The translations under genes and the position numbers were made by a program. The notes beneath the pieces were generated by a model, which saw only the letters and a list, made by a program, of their open reading frames with translations, made no database searches and had not been told where the DNA came from. Below, piece after piece: positions 40,379-51,072 of a stretch of DNA of 64,000 nucleotides. Source of the DNA: Erigeron canadensis (taxonomy: Eukaryota; Streptophyta; Magnoliopsida; Asterales; Asteraceae). The stretch lies in contig NC_057764.1 of assembly GCF_010389155.1 (NCBI RefSeq), positions 13,888,001-13,952,000 of the forward strand. Reading direction: 5' to 3'. How positions within the stretch are numbered: position 1 is the stretch's first letter; every line of letters starts with the position of its first letter.

Positions 40379-41857
40379 CTATTGACCTCCTAAAATGTCA
40401 ACAGTTTCTTGTTTTACTTCAAATGAAGGGGCAATTGTAACATCAATCTTTCTATCTAGTCCTTCGTCAATCAGAAACTGCTCATACCCATTACCTTGCT
40501 CACCAAGATTAACACAAAATCCATACAAGGTAAAGAGATGCATTAGAGGTACCTGCCTGATCTCTGCAGTTCTCTGGAAGACTAGTTGCCCTCTTCCATT
40601 TGCAAAATACATCCCATGCTCAGACTCAGTAATGTGCAATCCAACTCTTGCATCTTGTACACCAACTGGTAGAGACAGATTGAGATGCTTGAGAAGTTTG
40701 TCTAGAGCTTCAGGTGCCAATTGCTCAAGTAGTTCTAAAGGATTTAAGTTCTTTATGAAATCTGAGTGATCTCCTTCAGGACCATCAAGATTGACTTGTT
40801 TTCTTCTTCTTTTCTTGAGAGGCTCTTCAGACTCATCTTCTTCCATATCATAATACTTTGGTCTTGGAAGACTTGACACATTAATTTTGTTTTTCACAAC
40901 AATAGCCAACTTCTTCTCAAGTGCTTCCAAGACAGTTTCTCTATGAATGTCAGGTTGGTTGAAAATGATGTCATTTAATTCAACCCACTCGGTATAACCT
41001 AGATCAAACAGATTGTTTAGATCATAAGTTTCCCAAGCAGTTTCATAACCTTCTCTTGTACATCTGATGCTGGGAATAGTTTGACTTTTTCTTCTTTTTA
41101 ACTGAACTTGAAAGATGGTCTCTGGATATTTTTTGTAATTTAATCTTTCTTGAACTTTCTTCACATCTAGAGTTTCCCATCCAGCATGAGCTTCAACACT
41201 TTTCTTGACATCTCTCACTTTCTGTGAAGGAGTAGTGTGAACCTTCACTTTCTTCCTCTTCTTGCTTTCATTCTTCCTTGATCCCACAGCTGCCGGTTCA
41301 TCATCTTTTTCAATTAGTTGTTCTTGTAGTGCCTTGGCCAGCTCAGAATCAGATTCCAAAGAAGATAACTTCAATCTCTCCAATCTGTCTTCCATCATTA
41401 ATTTATATGCATCTTTAACAGAAATCCCCATTTCTTTTGCATTTACTGCAGCAAGCTCCCAGTCCTTTTCTTCCTCTATGAGAACCTTTGCATCACTTGA
41501 GCCTTCACCAGCATCTCTTTTCTTCATCATATGTTGGCCCAAAGTAGTTTGATCTTTACTGGAAGATGAATCAGCAATAACATCTTTTGGAGCTGGGTCA
41601 GCTTGTGCAGTGATAGATTGAGAGGTCTTCCCTTTATCTCCAACTGCAACCACATTATCATCCTTCCTTATCTCTCCAACATCTTCTAACTTCTCACAAG
41701 TCTCCCCCTCTACAGTATCATCTTCTTCCTTCTTATCTCCTCTGCCACCAGACTCAGACTCTGGCCTTTTTATCTCAGCTTCCATATTTGAGCCAAATAC
41801 AACCATTCTTCTATCATTGGCCTCCCTTTTCTTTTCTAGCCTTCTTATTTCTATCAT
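40379..41857 (-). CDS. Cop3 aORF, C-terminal domain
   Basis: An uninterrupted 492-codon frame, the longest intact aORF piece. The first 120 residues are acidic and polar. A basic block SKKRKKVKV (about 205-213) resembles a nuclear localisation signal. The rest includes GWETLDVKKVQERLNYKKYP (about 233), a second basic cluster KKRRRKQ (about 353), a Leu-rich stretch (about 377-400) and a C-terminal GVQDARVGLHI...MYFANGRGQLVFQRTAEI segment. I do not recognise a family. The protein continues from frames upstream on the minus strand and ends 90 bases before the Cop4 insertion site. Confidence 0.55.
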   Translation of the reverse strand: MIEIRRLEKKREANDRRMVVFGSNMEAEIKRPESESGGRGDKKEEDDTVEGETCEKLEDVGEIRKDDNVVAVGDKGKTSQSITAQADPAPKDVIADSSSSKDQTTLGQHMMKKRDAGEGSSDAKVLIEEEKDWELAAVNAKEMGISVKDAYKLMMEDRLERLKLSSLESDSELAKALQEQLIEKDDEPAAVGSRKNESKKRKKVKVHTTPSQKVRDVKKSVEAHAGWETLDVKKVQERLNYKKYPETIFQVQLKRRKSQTIPSIRCTREGYETAWETYDLNNLFDLGYTEWVELNDIIFNQPDIHRETVLEALEKKLAIVVKNKINVSSLPRPKYYDMEEDESEEPLKKRRRKQVNLDGPEGDHSDFIKNLNPLELLEQLAPEALDKLLKHLNLSLPVGVQDARVGLHITESEHGMYFANGRGQLVFQRTAEIRQVPLMHLFTLYGFCVNLGEQGNGYEQFLIDEGLDRKIDVTIAPSFEVKQETVDILGGQ

Positions 41858-42310
41858 CCAACTTCTTCAGACACTCAGCAACTTCTTTTTCTACATCAAT
41901 TCTTTCTTTTACAATTTCAGCTTCACTCCTTTCGCTCTTTTTCTTCTCCGCCTTTTTGTCATCATCATCTGGGAAGGAGCTTACAGGAGTAGCAAAGACT
42001 CCACTAAGTTTTGTACTTATCTGATCAATTCTGAAGTTGTTGACAAACCAGGCCCTGTGTAAATCCACATAATCATTGTGAAGATTGGCCAATTTTGTTT
42101 CTACACTTTTAGAGACATCCAATAACTCTTTCTTGAACTTAGCTTGAGATTTGTTGCATTTTTTAGTTCAATGGATACATCTCTAGTGAACTTGGTTTCA
42201 CTTTTCTCAATCTGAACCAGAGTACTCTTGTTTAATTCATTTTGCTCATTGATTACCTTTGTGAGACCATTAAGAGACCCTGTCAGCTTGCTTTGGCTTT
42301 TCTCTATCAA
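41814..42310 (-). pseudogene. Cop3 aORF, coiled coil
   Basis: Two frames (42310-42101 and 42122-41814) with IEKSQSKLTGSLNGL and VIDVEKEVAECLKKLDD-like coils and strong Lys/Glu content. They link the hinge to the C-terminal domain and correspond to the coil of Cop4 at 36654. A frameshift lies near 42110. Confidence 0.5.
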
Positions 42311-42387
42311 TTCACCTACTCTTTTAAGTTTTCTTTCATAGCAGTCTGACCTTGATTCAGTTTTTCCACCTTCAGATCCGTCAATTC

Positions 42388-43202
42388 CTAATCCTTTTGG
42401 ATCTTTTCCAAGCTTTCAACCAGCTTTGAGTTCTCAACCTTATAGGTTGAAGTGAACTCAGTGAACTGATTTACCACATCTGAAAATGAGATAGTGGCAG
42501 CTTGGGAAGAACTTGCAGTTGGCCTAGAGACCACTGACTCTGGAAAGAGCAGCTTGCAATCTTTAATATCAGGGTTTATTGGGTCATATAGAAGGGGGTG
42601 AAGCTGAAGGAAGTTGAGGCTCATTTTCTCATGAGAGTGAGTCTGATAAGCAGATTTAGCAGAGGAGATGATGTGCTGAACAATCTGAGGAGAATTAGCT
42701 TTTAATTCAGATTGTAGGCCAGTGGGAATGTGTTGATCTTGATTTTGATCAACTCCTTCACTGGCATCTTCCATCAGAACATCCCTTGAGGATGGATGGG
42801 CAAGCACGTCATCGAAAGAAGAGTCACTTCTAGAGATAGTGACTATATTCTCATTGACATCGTGAGGACCATCAATAGTTCCCTTTGCTGCACAAGGGGC
42901 TAGCATGACCACCCTGAAGAGAGCCATGTAACCTACAGGATCCCTCTGTCCAAGGACAGATGCAGACACAGACCCTGCAGGTGTAATGCTAAGGGTAGAT
43001 GATTGCCCTTCAACAATGGTGTCTTGTTGCACCAAAGTATCCCGAGGGAGAATTTTTGAGGCCTGTATCTCTCCTTGTGATCTAGGAGAAACATTGACAG
43101 CCTGTGCAGACTTAGAGTGTAAGAGAGAATGAGTCTGACCAGCTTAGGAAATGCAAGCAATGTCACCTTGGCATTCAATATTTTCATCCTTTGGCCGATC
43201 AT
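42388..43202 (-). pseudogene. Cop3 aORF, polar middle region
   Basis: A 215-codon frame (43035-42388) of polar sequence, Ser/Asp/Val-rich, with DLVAHPSSRD-like acidic patches and a final coil SDVVNQFTEFTSTYKVENSK. The segment just upstream (43202-43036) is in another frame and similar in style. No domain is recognised. Confidence 0.4.
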
Positions 43203-43365
43203 CCTTAGAAATGATGTGCATAGACTCTAACTCTTGTTCGATCTGGGCTGGATCCACTGTTGTCCCTTTAATGCTATCATCAACCTTTTGGGAGGCTGAT
43301 GATGGTGAAATGGGTGGACTCACAGTATGACCTTGGGAGGAGGTCTTTGTTTCAATACCTTCACC

Positions 43366-43881
43366 CTATTTGGAGGGTTGGGTAGAAGCAGTTGTTCCCT
43401 TTTTCTCGTCTACACTCTTTTGGGAGAGTGCAGATAGGTGTGGTGATTTCGGTTGATCAGCTTGGGCGATTGGGTCAGCTTTGGAACGTTCCTCAGCTTC
43501 CAATGCACCTTGGGGGACTTTAATTCTGATTATTGTTGATTTGTCAACCCCAAAAGCTGATCCAAATTTCTTTGAGCGAATCTTTTTAGCATTGTGAGGT
43601 ACTAAGTCCTCAACAATGGGTCTTTTAGATTGGATTTTTGACATGGTGGATGAAGGTGTGGCTAGAGTGGCTGATGATGTGGCCAAATCTTCACCCTTTT
43701 TAGAAGAAGAAGAAGAAGAAGTACATTTGGAAGAGTTAATAGATTTAGAAGCTTGTGTACCTTGACTCTCCTGATTGGCAGATTGAGTGTAGGACTCAGA
43801 TCGCGTCGAAGGAGAGGTAGCTTCCTCCAAAGCTTGTTGTTCTCTTTCTCTTGTTCTGCAAAAATCAAGGTAAATCTGCAT
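43366..43881 (-). pseudogene. Cop3 aORF, Ser-rich hinge
   Basis: 171 codons with a poly-Ser stretch (about residues 50-62) and a basic block NAKKIRSKKFG (about 100-110), then Glu/Ala/Lys-rich sequence. It follows the conserved N-domain and equals the basic hinge after the N-domain in Cop1. Stops at 43366. Confidence 0.45.
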
Positions 43882-43995
43882 TGCTTGGGTCAGACCCTAT
43901 TCAGTCACCTTGGGATTATTAAAGATGTTAGTATTAATGGCCTTACATTCCACAGTTTGGCCAGTTGCCAAGCTGTAGTCACCATCAAGAATAGT

Positions 43996-44774
43996 TTATA
44001 TGATAAGTGCAAGAATTCTACCATAGGGTATGATAAAAGTCTTATTAGTGACTCGGCCAACTAAGTCTTTAAAAATCAATTTTGCATAATCTACTCTGGT
44101 CATAGTGACCATAGAATGAAAAATTTGCAATTCTAAGACGTTAGGCTGATCAAAACTGCTTGCCTTCATTTGAAGAGTTTTACATAGAGTACTTAATAAG
44201 TAATTCCAAATGCCAGTTACAAATTTCATTTTAACAATAGAAGACAGAGGACCATAATCAACAAGTGACAAAACATTTTTGGCCTCTGTATGGGTGGCAA
44301 CCTGAGCATAATCATCTTCATCCATATAGGCAAGTTCAAAAGCAGACCTAAGTCTATTCTCAGTAATATATACTTGTTTCTTACCGTTGAGAATAGTGCC
44401 TCTGATTGCAACATTACCCTTCTTCGTTTTTCCAACCACATAGCTCGCCCAAAATTCACAAAGAAGATCTTGAAACACCCAGTCTGGCTTTTCAATCAAC
44501 ATCTTGCCAAACGGATGATGCCATAAAAAGGCAACAATATCATCATATCCTTCTGCCCAAGAAGAAGGATGAACATTGGAACAGACGAGATTTACTATCT
44601 TGATTTTGCTAGAATCAAGACCCGTCGGACTTACAACTATATCACTTCCCACCATATAAAGGGAAAGCTTATTGGCGCTTATCGGAGCTGGGTATTGGAC
44701 TCCCGAATCCGATGAAGAAGAATTATTGTTACCATTATTATTAGATTGAGTAGATGAGATGATGAGGATGCCAT
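43996..44774 (-). pseudogene. Cop3 aORF, N-terminal conserved domain
   Basis: The frame 44655-43996 is clean. An ATG at about 44774 (MASSSS...) is the likely start, in another frame, so an indel lies between. Motifs: VSPTGLDSSKIKIVN, DIVAFLWHHPFGKML, WVFQDLLCEFWASYVVG, VYITENRLRSAFELAYM, LSSIVKMKFVTGIWNYLLSTL, FDQPNVLELQIFHSM, RVDYAKLIFKDLVGRV and IIPYGRILALII. The order and spacing match the aORFs of Cop1, Cop2 and Cop4. It stops with TAA just after ALII. Confidence 0.65.
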
Positions 44775-45271
44775 TGATTATTAATGAAATTAAAATGAAG
44801 AATTAAAAAAAATGAACTTAATGTAACAGGACATAGATTAGAAAACAAAGAGGAGAGAAGAATATGTGAGAAAATGCAATTGATTTGGGGATTAGGTTAA
44901 ATTGAATATATATAGTTTAACAAGATATATATATTTTAAAATAACCGTTTGGAGGGAAGAGAGAGAAAAGATTTGATTGGAAGAGAACAACTAGTGGGGC
45001 GCACTTTTTGCCGAAAGATACCGTTACCACCACACGTGTCCCACTCCAAAAAAAAGATAAATAAGTAACAAAATAAATTATTCTAAATAATAAAACGCAC
45101 TAGGATATTTAATAATAAAAACAACTACTAAGTTGGGTCAGACTCAGCTTACCCATTTTTGCTTGATAAATACCAAAGTAAAAGAGGGGAGTCTGGGTTA
45201 ACACAGCTTACCGTTAAATTATTGATGATACTTCAAGGGGTTGGATTTATTATTACTTATCTCACTGCCTC
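44775..45271 (-). other. Cop3 pol-aORF spacer
   Basis: Short AT-rich non-coding spacer between the RNase H end (45272) and the aORF start. It holds no hairpin array. The box CAGCTTACC occurs twice (45146 and 45203). Confidence 0.5.
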
Positions 45272-45840
45272 TTACATATTTAGCATACCAAGCTTACTTA
45301 TAAGATAATTGAACCTATTTTCATCCAATGGCTTTGTGAACAAGTCTGTAAGCTGATTGTCAGTTGGAATGAAATGAAGTTCAACATCTTCTTTCATTAC
45401 ATGATCTCTGATGAAGTGATATCTGATATCAATGTGCTTAGTCCTAGAATGAAGCATAGGCTTGTTTGAAATTGCTATGGCACTTGTATTGTCACAAAAG
45501 ATAGGAGTTTTTGATGCAGTGACACCATAGTCTTGCAACTGAAATTGCATACACAAGACTTGTGAACAACAACTTCCTGCAGCAACATACTTAGCTTTTG
45601 CAGTGGAAATGGAGACTGAATGCTGCTCTTGCTAGACCAGCTTACAAGTCTATCGCCAAGCAATTGACAAGCTCCAGATGTGCTTTTTCTATCTATCTTA
45701 CAGCCTGCAAAGTCAGAATCTGAATATCCAATTAGATCAAATCCAGAGTCTTTGGGATACCAAAGACCCAGATTGGGACTACCCTTAAGGTATCTAAAGA
45801 TTCTCTTTACAGCTTTAAGATGTGATTCTTTAGGATTAGC
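45272..45840 (-). pseudogene. pol: Cop3 pol: RNase H
   Basis: From the right: RIFRYLKGSPNLGLWYP, GYSDSDFAGCKIDRKSTSG, LLGDRLVSWSSKSS (with a frameshift at the SSAEAEYVA motif near 45600), then CDNTSAIAISNKPMLHSRTKHIDIRYHF, PTDNQLTDLFTKPLDE and LGMLNM at the end. The catalytic SDSD and CDNTSA motifs are present. It is preceded by TAG at 45841-45843 where relatives have Gln (RYQANP). Confidence 0.82.
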
Positions 45841-46516
45841 CTAATATCTTGCACAAAGACATGTAGCAAACATAATATCTGGTCTACTAGTCGTTAAGTA
45901 AAGTAATGAACCTATCATACCCCTATAAGCTGTGACATCAGTAGGTTTCCCACTATTGTCTTCACTTAGCTTATCACCAGTTCCCATAGGAGTCTTCATA
46001 GGTGAGCAATCACTGAAACCAAATTTACTTAAAAGATCTTTAACATATTTTCCTTGATTTATGAAAATTCCATGTTTAGTTTGTTTTACTTGTAAACCAA
46101 GAAAATAGTTAAGTTCACCCATCATGCTCATCTCATACTTTTTAGACATTAAATCAGAAAACTTTTTGCAAAGTCTTTCACTGCTAGACCCAAATATGAT
46201 ATCATCTACATAAATTTGTACAAGAAGAATTTCACCTTTATATTTTTCTCACAAACAAAGTCTTGTCAACATTACCTCTTTTGAACTTGTTTTCTAACAG
46301 AAATTTAGACAAAGTATCATACCATGCTCTTGGAGCTTGTTTGAGAGCATAGAGAGCCTTATCAAGCTTAAACACATGGTTGGGAAACTTTGAGCTTTCA
46401 AAACCTGGAGGTTGTTCAACATAGACTTCTTCTTCCAATTTCCCATTAAGAAATGCACTCTTCACATCCATTTGATAAACCTTGAACCCTTTATGAGCTG
46501 AATAAGCCAAGAACAT
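45841..46516 (-). pseudogene. pol: Cop3 pol: reverse transcriptase, palm and connection
   Basis: [17 protein letters not shown] start, then [52 protein letters not shown], then the active site YVDD at 46201-46212 followed by IIFGSS. After it come [36 protein letters not shown] and YRGMIGSLLYLTTSRPDIMFATC. A frameshift near 46240 separates the two halves. Otherwise complete. Confidence 0.85.
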
Positions 46517-46531
46517 TCTGATGGCTTCTAA

Positions 46532-47188
46532 TCATGCCACAGGAGCAAAGGTTTCATCATAACCTATCCCATTTTCTTGTCTGTATCCAAGAGCAACCAA
46601 TCTTGCCTTGTTTCTGGTCACTACTCCCCTTTCATCCATTTTATTTTTGTAGACCCATTTGGTTCCAATCACAGTCTTATGATGAGGTCTTGGAACAAGT
46701 TTACAAACCTTGTTTCTTTCAAACTGTGTTAGTTCCTCTTGCATTGCATTTACCCAAGATGGATCTGCCAAAGCTTCATCAATCTCAGTGGGTTCCATTT
46801 TGCTTACAAAATTAACAAACATGCAAAAATTGCCTATTGCTTTTCTTAATGTTTTGACACCAGATAATGGATCACCAATGATTTGATTTATGGGATGACT
46901 CCTTGTCCATTTAGTAACATTTTGTGCAGGATTGCTTTCCTGGACAATGGGCTGATTCAGATTAGAAGGACCAGCCTGATCAGCTTGAGGAATATGTAGA
47001 TCAGCTTATACCAGAACAGGATCTGAGTCAGCTTGGGAGTCATTTAATGAATTTTGAATATTTTCTTGAGTAGGAGTAGGATCAACTTGCTCACAATCAA
47101 AGAAAGGAAGCTCTTCTTCTTCAATAATTTGCTCCCCCTAAGTTTGAGCATTCTTGTCTTCAATAGGTGGGTTAGAGGGAGGATCATA
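46532..47188 (-). pseudogene. pol: Cop3 pol: RT N-terminus and linker
   Basis: The frame 46822-46532 carries DPSWVNAMQEELTQFERNKVCKLVPRP, TVIGTKWVYKNKMDE, NKARLVALGYRQE and GYDETFAPVA. Upstream (47188-46823) the linker with TKWTRSHPINQIIGDP-like sequence is read in changing phase with stops. A TGA at about 46532 interrupts the reading before the IRMFLAY motif. Confidence 0.78.
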
Positions 47189-48538
47189 CTAAGGAACAAC
47201 CAGTTCTTCTAAGTTAATGTTTTCATTTTTAGGATGTGCATTAACTCGCTTAAAGCAACCTTCATCAATATTCACATTTACAGAGTTTTCAATTGTTCTT
47301 GTTCTTTTGTTGTAAACTCTGTAGGCCTTCATCATTGTTGCATATCCAAGTAGGATACCTTCATCTGCTTTTTCTTCAAACTTTCCAAGATGGTCTTTCT
47401 GATTCAGAATGTAGCAAGGACTACCAAACATTCTTAGAAAACCAATTCCTGGTTTTCTCCCCCTAAGAAGTTCATATGCAGTCTTCTGGTGTCTTTTCAC
47501 AATGAGAGATCTGTTTTGAGTGAAGTAGGCTGTGTGAATGGCTTCAGCCCAAAAATGAGGTTTGACATTGTTTTGTGCCATCATGGATCTGGCAGCTTCA
47601 ATGAGGGTTCTATTTCTTCTTTCTGCAACACCATTCTGTTGAGGAGTTCTTGCAGCTGAGTACACTTGTGAAATACCTTTCTCACTACAGAATGAGTTGA
47701 GAGTGACATTTTTGAATTCAATACCATTGTCACTCCTCAACTGCCTAACAGGCCTTTTATAAAGTACTTCAGCTTGCTTGATAAAATGAATAATACTGTC
47801 AGCAGCATCACTCTTTTGCTTCAAAAAGAAAACCCATGTATATCTTGAAAATTCATCAACAATGACCAAAGTATACCTCATTCCAGTAAAGGAGGGAGTA
47901 CTTATTGGTCCAAATAGATCCATGTGCCGCAAATCCAAACAACTATCAATGGTAGAGCATGTTTTTGACTTAAAGGAAGCTTCGTGTTGTTTTCTTTTCT
48001 CACAAGGACCACAAAACTTATCCTTCTCATACTTGATCACTGGCAGACCATACACCAACTCCTTCTTGCATAGCTTGTTGATGTCTTTGAAGTTCATATG
48101 AGACAGCCTCTTATGCCACAACCAATTCAACTTACCTTGATTCTTTGACATGAAACACAATTCTTTTGTTACAGTGGCACTTCTCATGTCAAAAGAATAC
48201 AAGGAATCATCTCTCTCTGCAATTAACACCACATTGCCTTCCAAATCCAAAACAATACCCTTATCAGCTCGGAATCTTACTTCATAGCCAGCATCACACA
48301 ATTGACTCACACTAATCCGGTTGTGCTTCAAACCATTTACATAAGAAACCCTTCTGAAAGTAAGGGGACCATTTGACAAAATTCCAAATCCTTCAGTTCT
48401 TCCTTGGGAGTCATCTCCAAATGTAACACTAGGACCAACGCTTGTCCTAAAGTTACATAGCAGGGACTTACATCCGGTCATATGCTTGGAACACCCACTG
48501 TCCAAGTGCCAGGTATGTGCATCATGATAGCCCTGCAT
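47189..48538 (-). CDS. pol: Cop3 pol: protease, pre-integrase and complete integrase
   Basis: A clean 449-codon frame, the best-preserved domain set of Cop3. Protease TWHLDSGCSKHMTG (about residues 8-21). Pre-integrase LNWLWHKRLSHMNF (about 137-150) and CGPCEKRKQHEASF. Integrase core HMDLFGPIST, VDEFSRYTWVFF, QLRSDNGIEF, QQNGVAERRNRTLIEAARSMM. Then HFWAEAIHTAYFTQNRS, GFLRMFGSPCYILN and KADEGILLGYA. All catalytic residues of PR and INT are present. On the 5' side it opens at TGCAG, right after the gag stop. It ends in TAG in the linker. Confidence 0.88.
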   Translation of the reverse strand: MQGYHDAHTWHLDSGCSKHMTGCKSLLCNFRTSVGPSVTFGDDSQGRTEGFGILSNGPLTFRRVSYVNGLKHNRISVSQLCDAGYEVRFRADKGIVLDLEGNVVLIAERDDSLYSFDMRSATVTKELCFMSKNQGKLNWLWHKRLSHMNFKDINKLCKKELVYGLPVIKYEKDKFCGPCEKRKQHEASFKSKTCSTIDSCLDLRHMDLFGPISTPSFTGMRYTLVIVDEFSRYTWVFFLKQKSDAADSIIHFIKQAEVLYKRPVRQLRSDNGIEFKNVTLNSFCSEKGISQVYSAARTPQQNGVAERRNRTLIEAARSMMAQNNVKPHFWAEAIHTAYFTQNRSLIVKRHQKTAYELLRGRKPGIGFLRMFGSPCYILNQKDHLGKFEEKADEGILLGYATMMKAYRVYNKRTRTIENSVNVNIDEGCFKRVNAHPKNENINLEELVVP

Positions 48539-48552
48539 TTTTTAATAAAAGA

Positions 48553-49416
48553 TTAGTTCATTTTGGGAACCCATCCAAGGATGGGTTCACCAGAGCTGAC
48601 CATAGGGTCTGACTCAAATTGGGAGACTGAACTGACATTCTTATCACATTTTGAAACCCATTGTTGCTTAATCTGACCCTTCCCAGATTTGAAATTCTTT
48701 TTAGCAACATTCAGAGTTTCCTTTTGTGCAAAACCTTTGCCAATTTCATATTTCTTACACTTAGACCTTAATTTACTTTGATCAACAACATTGGGATCAA
48801 ACACTTTTGCAAGTAAATTTTTGTCATCAGAAATCTTACCTTTTCTGAACTCCACATATTTGGAAATCATTTTGTCAGAGTCAGGCTCAAGGTGGTTTGA
48901 ACTAGACACAGATTTTGTTGGTGAAACATTTCCCTTAGAACCAGACTTCTCCTTTTTCAACAGCTTACTTTTCCCTTTTGGAACACTCTGATCTCTAATT
49001 TTCCTTTTGTTTCTTTTTGAAACATTATTTTTTGTCTTAGACTGTGGACTTGACACAGATTGAGTAATTGTTAACTTTGACATATCAAGAGTTTCCTCAG
49101 GTGTTAGTTCAATTACCTTATCAGATTCAGACACAACTTCTGCAATGGTTTGTCCAATAACATCAGGATCATTGAATCCAATACCAAATTTCTGAACCAA
49201 CCTGATTGGTTTAGAATTCTTTCTCTTGGTTTCTATCTTGGGTGGTGAAGGCGGCTGATAACAAGGTTCCATGGCACAGACTTCACTGATAGCAATAGCT
49301 CTATCATAGTCACCATAAAAAATGGCTTGAACTTGATAAGGAACTTGTACATTGACACATTTTGCAGCTCTTTTAGAGTTGGTACACCATGACTCAGTTA
49401 TGTGTTTTATTTTCAA
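48553..49416 (-). pseudogene. gag: Cop3 gag, C-terminal region
   Basis: 287 codons, Lys/Ser-rich, with PPSPPKIETKRKN (about 75-87), a stretch of basic residues (KTKNNVSKRNKRKIRDQ, about 127-143) and the end ILGWVPKMN plus TAA. The Gag C-terminal tail of the SIRE type. It joins 49423-50307, with a frame change at about 49420. Confidence 0.65.
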
Positions 49417-49422
49417 AAACTT

Positions 49423-50307
49423 TTATTTTGAAGTTTTAGCTTCCTTGACCAAAATTGAGTTCAATTGTTTTTGTGCTTTAACTTCAGACTCTAACTTTTC
49501 AATGGTGAAATTCTTTGAGCTTATCTGCTGTTTTAATATTGAAATTTCCTTTTTAAGTTCTTGATTAAAATGTTTTTGTAACAGAACCTCATCACCAAGT
49601 CTATTCAACCTTGACAGCTTTTCATTATCACACAGATTGGAAAAGATAGTTACTTCAGGTGGAGTGGTCTGACTAGTAGATGCTTTGTGAGCTGACTCAA
49701 CTTGCTCTTTCAGTTTGATGAGATCTTCTACAAACTTCTCTTTAGCCATGAGACATTTCTCATCAGTGTACTCCTCATCCTTTGAAGAGGTAGCACTTTC
49801 AACCCAATCTTTGGCTATCAGACTATTCTCATCTTTCTCAATCTTCTTACTCAACTCAGCAACTTGTGCTTTGAGAGCTTTGTATTTAGTCTTGAGTTTC
49901 GAATATTTTTCACTTCTTCCACCTTTGGATAACACAGCTTGTGAAGACTCTTTGGATCTACAATCACCAGCCATATGTCCAGTCTTACCACACTTGTAGC
50001 AAGTGACTTTGGACATATCATAAGACTTCTTAGTCTCATCAGCTTGTCCACTTTTTCCTTTTCCTTTGAACTTACCAAAAGATCTCATTCTTATCCTATC
50101 AGCCAACATAGCCACTTCATTAGCTATCTCCTCACCATCAAATTCATCACATTCAAATTCAGAACAAACAGAGTTAGTGTTAGAAATCACAGGTACAGAT
50201 TCATTAACACAGGGAATGATCTCATTAGATATTGAGCTAGGGTGTTCAGTCATGGAAGCAACAAGTGCAGTAGGAGGCTGACTATAAGAATCACCCATAG
50301 CAATCAA
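49423..50307 (-). pseudogene. gag: Cop3 gag, zinc knuckle and coiled coil
   Basis: An acidic segment (SEFECDEFDGEEIANEVAML) is followed by RMRSFGKFKGKGK and the intact CCHC knuckle CYKCGKTGHMAGDC (about residues 98-111). A long coil follows: KYSKLKTKYKALKAQVAELS, FVEDLIKLKEQVESA and ILKQQISSKNFTIEKLESEV. This is the layout of Sirevirus Gag. It binds element RNA in the particle. Confidence 0.8.
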
Positions 50308-50996
50308 TTTTTCATCCTCTGAACACTCTTGGTTATGGAGAAACCAAAAAGTCCAGGGAGATCAAGATCATGATACACAGAACTTAGTTTCACAGAACAA
50401 ATATAATTGTTCCACTTTGGTGGTAATGAATCTAACAATTTGCTTTTCAAAACTTCATTTTTCTTAGTAATACCAACAGCAACTAGATCATTAACCAAAG
50501 CATTAAAACGGGTAAGAGTGTTAGTCAAGGATTCATTTCTCAAAGAGAAAAATCTCTCTTACCTCCTTCTTAAGGTGGTAATGGTAGATTCCATGGAGGT
50601 AGAGCATCCTTCAAACATGACAGTCAAAGTACCCCACATTTTCTTAGCTGTAGAACACATTTTAATAGAATGGTAAATATCTTTGGGCAGAGCTAGAACA
50701 ATGAAGTTACGTGCCTTCACATGCAAGTTAGCCAATCTCCTATCCTCATCCCCCCAATCTGCCCTATCCTTAACAATGGTTTTTATTGTGGCAGGGATGG
50801 TTAGTTGACCATCTCTGACCACTGCATCTACAACAAGAGTCTGTGTAGGAATCTAAGGTTCATCTGTCAGGATATCAGGCATATTGTTATCGATGGATTC
50901 AAGGAACAAAGACATACGACCTTTCCACCCACTAAAATCATCTTTGTCAAACATGGGTGGTCTAGTAGAAGAACCATTATCAACATAAGATGACAT
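50304..50996 (-). pseudogene. gag: Cop3 gag, N-terminal UBN2-type domain
   Basis: ATG at 50996 (minus), about 58 bases after the PBS. MSSYVDNGSSTRPPMF, DFSGWKGRMSLFLES and IPTQTLVV-type sequence, then WGDEDRRLANLHVKARNFIVL, YHSIKMCSTAKKMWGTLTVMFEG, NESLTNTLTRFNALVNDL and LLDSLPPKWNNYI. TAG at 50853-50855 replaces Trp; a further frameshift lies near 50550. Capsid part of copia Gag. Confidence 0.8.
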
Positions 50997-51053
50997 TTTG
51001 CTTTACTATAAGGAAAATAAGCAAGGATCAAGTCAAGTTAATTCTTAACCCCT

Positions 51054-51065
51054 GTTCTGATACCA
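51054..51065 (-). promoter_or_regulatory. Cop3 primer-binding site
   Basis: The minus strand reads TGGTATCAGAAC, the initiator tRNA-Met complement with one change, seven bases inside the LTR end. Confidence 0.85.
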
Positions 51066-51072
51066 CTTATTA

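Noticed and set aside
40395..40769. Plus-strand frames at 40395, 41262, 41788 and 41817
   Set aside because: Mirror frames of the Lys/Glu-rich Cop3 aORF on the minus strand; they read as Ser/Phe/Leu-rich nonsense.
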